Below, one piece after another: positions 5,437 through 6,880 of a stretch of 6,880 bases of DNA. Both the position numbers and the translations under genes were made by a program. The stretch is from positions 1 through 6,880 of the forward strand of contig JAKLHH010000407.1 in assembly GCA_022710245.1 (NCBI GenBank). The letters are read 5' to 3'. The first letter of the stretch is position 1. The number at the start of each line of letters is the position of its first letter. The notes beneath the pieces are model-generated. The model was not told the origin of the DNA and did not search any database. It saw only the letters and a list, made by a program, of their open reading frames with translations. This stretch comes from Myxococcota bacterium (GTDB taxonomy: Bacteria; Myxococcota; Polyangia; GCA-2747355; JAKLHH01).

Positions 5437-6192
5437 TTGTCCCGCCTGTCGCGCCTCTGCAGCCGCCGGGTCACGCTGACCCTGGTGGCGCTGACCCTGG
5501 TGGCGCTGTTCAGCAGCTCCCTCGACGCGGCGCCTTTGGCCGAGCGCTGGTTACACCCCGTGGACATCGGCCTCCACGTCGAGCAGGGCGCGGTGCGGGA
5601 GCGCAGCGTCAGCGAGCGCGAGCTGTGGCAGCTCTTCGCGCAGGGGACGAGCCAGCTCACCGCGAAGGGCCGCGCGCGCTACGCGGAGGCGAAGCGACGG
5701 CTCGCTCAGGCCGTCCGGCCGCCTGCCAGCCGGCGGCTCGACCCCGCCTATCGCGCCCTCGACGAGCCGCCGTTCGCCAGGGTCCACGAGCTCTCGTCAC
5801 GCCGGGTCCGCGTCTTCGTCCTCCACAAGACCGGGGTCTCGCGCTGGCATCACTTCTTCCGGCTGCTCGACGCGCTCCTCGTCGAGCGGAGCCCCGCGGT
5901 CGACCGGGCGTTCGGCCTCCCGGCGCTCGAGGGGCTCCTCGGCACCACCTACCGAGGCGTCGGGCACGGCACCACCTTCGAGGCCGCCGTCCGTCTGCTC
6001 GGCGACAGCTTCGACGAGTACCTCGGTCAGTCACCGGACTTCCGCAATATCTACTATCCCCAGCACAACCTGGAGCTGGTGGTGCAGGCGGGCCGCGTGA
6101 TGATCCTGCACCGACGCCGGCCCGGCTGGATGAGCTTGCCGGCTGCTCCCGACGGTGGCCCGCGGAGCAAGGTCCGTCTGCACGGTCCCTAG
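5437..6192 (+). CDS. Secreted or periplasmic protein of unknown family
   Basis: 251 aa from TTG 5437. The N-terminus is a Sec signal peptide: Arg10-Arg11, a hydrophobic core TLTLVALTLVALFSSS, and a likely signal peptidase I site near DAA-P (32/33). There is no lipobox cysteine. The mature protein has a helical, charged N-terminal half (about 55-95) and a denser C-terminal half with conspicuous stretches: RVRVFVLHKTGVSRWHHFFR (123-142), LPALEGLLGTTYRGVGHGTT (161-180), DFRNIYYPQHNLELVVQAGR (201-220). The aromatic/His-rich segments would suit a binding or catalytic surface, but I recognise no known family or catalytic motif. The start is 33 bases after the stop at 5403, so it is probably co-transcribed with the broken lipoprotein gene. 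Third-position G/C bias is strong throughout and no frame break is seen. Confidence 0.8.
   Translation: MSRLSRLCSRRVTLTLVALTLVALFSSSLDAAPLAERWLHPVDIGLHVEQGAVRERSVSERELWQLFAQGTSQLTAKGRARYAEAKRRLAQAVRPPASRRLDPAYRALDEPPFARVHELSSRRVRVFVLHKTGVSRWHHFFRLLDALLVERSPAVDRAFGLPALEGLLGTTYRGVGHGTTFEAAVRLLGDSFDEYLGQSPDFRNIYYPQHNLELVVQAGRVMILHRRRPGWMSLPAAPDGGPRSKVRLHGP
5476..5505 (+). repeat. Perfect 15-bp tandem duplication in a signal peptide
   Basis: CTGACCCTGGTGGCG occurs twice back to back (5476-5490, 5491-5505), with CTG continuing the period. It encodes LTLVA-LTLVA, the hydrophobic core of the signal peptide, so the duplication lengthens the export signal by five residues while keeping the frame. Confidence 0.85.
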
Positions 6193-6310
6193 CCTCGCGC
6201 ACCCTCCGCTGGCTCCTTCGGCGTGCGGCGCAAGAAGAACCAGCTGCTCGAGCGAGTCGAGCCGTCCCTCATCGTCCCCTGGTCCAGGAAACGGGTCCCA
6301 CTCTCGTTGA

Positions 6311-6330
6311 CGCGATCGCCGCCGATCGCG
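6311..6330. repeat. Perfect 8-bp inverted repeat with 4-base loop
   Basis: CGCGATCG (6311-6318), CCGC, CGATCGCG (6323-6330). It is flanked by two TTGACG strings (6307-6312 and 6332-6337), so it may be an operator at the candidate promoter. A hairpin acting after the upstream gene is the alternative; no T-run follows. Confidence 0.5.
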
Positions 6331-6331
6331 C

Positions 6332-6359
6332 TTGACGCTTCGCTGCCGATCCGTATCGT
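6332..6359 (+). promoter_or_regulatory. Candidate promoter for the 6461 lipoprotein gene
   Basis: TTGACG (6332-6337, 5 of 6) and TATCGT (6354-6359, 4 of 6) are separated by 16 bases. Transcription would start near 6366, with a leader of roughly 95 bases. The -10 match is modest. The 268-bp gap before the next gene argues for a separate promoter. Confidence 0.35.
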
Positions 6360-6460
6360 TGCCGGCGCTCGCTCTCTCTCGTGGGGCGGGAGCGCCTCGC
6401 CAGTCATGGCTCCGAGGAGGCGCAAACGGGTGATGAGGATGAGGCTGAGGAGGGAGTCCA

Positions 6461-6880
6461 ATGCAAAGGACGATGGCGGTGTGGTCGCTCGCGATCCTCG
6501 CGAGCGCTGGCGGCTGTAGCACGCGGCAGTCTCCCGGGGTCTCACCGGACGCGACGCCTCGCAGCGATCAGACTCGCAGCGATCAGCGCGGGCCGGCCGC
6601 AGGCGCGGACGGCGGCCTCGCGCCGGACCGGGCGGTCACCGTCGACCGAGCGGTCGCGATCGACGCCGGCGATCCGTGCGCGTCGTGGTTCGCGCTGCCC
6701 GGCACCGGCAAGACCTTTGGCGTCCACGGCGTCGCCGCCGACGCGAAGGACCAGCTCCACCTCTCCGGCATCTTCACCTCGCCGCTCACCTTCGACACCG
6801 TCACGATCCAGCCGACGGGCGCCGGCGGCGGCTCGCTCTACCTCGCGCAGTACACCTCCGCCGGGAAGGTCACGACGGCG
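6461..6880 (+). CDS. Lipoprotein with beta-propeller (SBBP-like) repeat, C-terminus off the right edge
   Basis: 140 codons are visible and open to the right edge. ATG 6461 has GAGGAGGG (6447-6454) six bases upstream; a later ATG (6473) has no such site. The signal peptide ends AGGC, with Cys19 as the likely lipidated residue. Residues 20-70 are a linker with short repeats (RSDQT-RSDQ, and DRAVTV-DRAVAI-DA) and an Asp-rich character common in myxobacterial-type lipoproteins. From about residue 87 the sequence follows the blade pattern of SBBP-type propellers: GVAADAKDQLHLSGIF, then TFDTVTIQPTG, then GGSLYLAQYTSAGKV, matching G-x-D-x-G-x-hydrophobic-x-G-F / F-x-x-x-x-L / hydrophobic-A-x-Y-x-x-x-G-K. 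More blades are expected beyond the edge. It probably acts as a surface-anchored binding or structural protein; no catalytic site is visible. Confidence 0.8.
   Translation, partial: MQRTMAVWSLAILASAGGCSTRQSPGVSPDATPRSDQTRSDQRGPAAGADGGLAPDRAVTVDRAVAIDAGDPCASWFALPGTGKTFGVHGVAADAKDQLHLSGIFTSPLTFDTVTIQPTGAGGGSLYLAQYTSAGKVTTA
6558..6586 (+). repeat. 15-bp-period tandem repeat encoding RSDQT
   Basis: CTCGCAGCGATCAGA (6558-6572) is followed by 14 matching bases (6573-6586). It is in frame with the 6461 lipoprotein gene and lies in the linker shortly after the lipidated cysteine. Confidence 0.8.

Larger units (their letters stand above)
6193..6460. other. 268-bp gap without a convincing gene
   Basis: Open frames cross this gap on both strands, but they lack G/C-ending codon bias and ribosome binding sites. 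What I can support is a palindrome at 6311-6330, a possible promoter at 6332-6359, and the ribosome binding site of the next gene. I see no hairpin followed by a T-run for the gene ending at 6192. Confidence 0.6.

Noticed and set aside
5406..6335. 309-codon plus-strand frame overlapping the secreted-protein gene
   Set aside because: Pro/Arg/Ala-rich shadow without a signal or motif. The 5437 frame has the signal peptide, ribosome binding site and better codon use.
6189..6545. Minus-strand 118-codon and plus-strand 98-codon (6223-6519) frames in the gap before the last gene
   Set aside because: Both lack G/C-ending codon bias and a ribosome binding site, and both overlap the start of the 6461 lipoprotein.
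6692..6715. Walker A-like ALPGTGKT in the last lipoprotein (residues 78-85)
   Set aside because: The first Gly of G-x4-G-K-T is Ala, and the protein is an exported propeller-type lipoprotein without other nucleotide-binding motifs.

Overview
This is a high-GC window (roughly 70% by eye) with strong G/C preference at third codon positions. It is filled with exported proteins that carry loose lipoboxes and Pro/Ala- or Asp-rich linkers. That style fits a myxobacterium-like organism (Myxococcota, Polyangia-type) or a relative. This is an inference from composition and protein style; no taxonomic marker gene is present. I see no tRNA, rRNA, CRISPR array, insertion sequence or phage gene.

Layout. 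A minus-strand gene (1037 down to 1, running off the left edge) encodes a lipoprotein with a bacterial Ig-like (SbsA/Big_5-type) domain, followed by the start of an N-x-GFE jelly-roll-like domain. A 152-bp divergent region (1038-1189) holds a good sigma70-type promoter for the plus strand, a TTGACA box for the minus strand, and a 9-bp tandem repeat between the two -35 boxes. To its right everything reads on the plus strand: a 91-aa Cys-rich lipoprotein (1190-1465); a cytosolic R2K-clade ATP-grasp ligase (1497-2414); a 526-aa lipoprotein with C-terminal TPRs (GTG start 2464, end 4044); a propeller-like lipoprotein gene split by a frameshift (4173-5403); a 251-aa secreted protein of unknown family (TTG start 5437, end 6192); a 268-bp gap with a palindrome and a possible promoter (6193-6460); and the first 140 codons of a lipoprotein with a beta-propeller (SBBP-like) repeat (6461 to the right edge).

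How they may work together. The ATP-grasp enzyme is the only recognisable enzyme and the only protein here without an export signal. It lies 31 bp after a small Cys-rich lipoprotein and 49 bp before the TPR lipoprotein, so these three are plausibly one transcript from the promoter at 1117-1145. The best candidate for something undescribed is this pairing of an amino-acid/peptide-type ligase with surface lipoproteins of unknown role. A functional link is inference only.

Two sequence-level oddities stand out. The gene at 4173-5403 changes reading frame at an 11-base alternating CG tract. Perfect 15-bp-period duplications occur near the N-terminal coding regions of three successive exported-protein genes.
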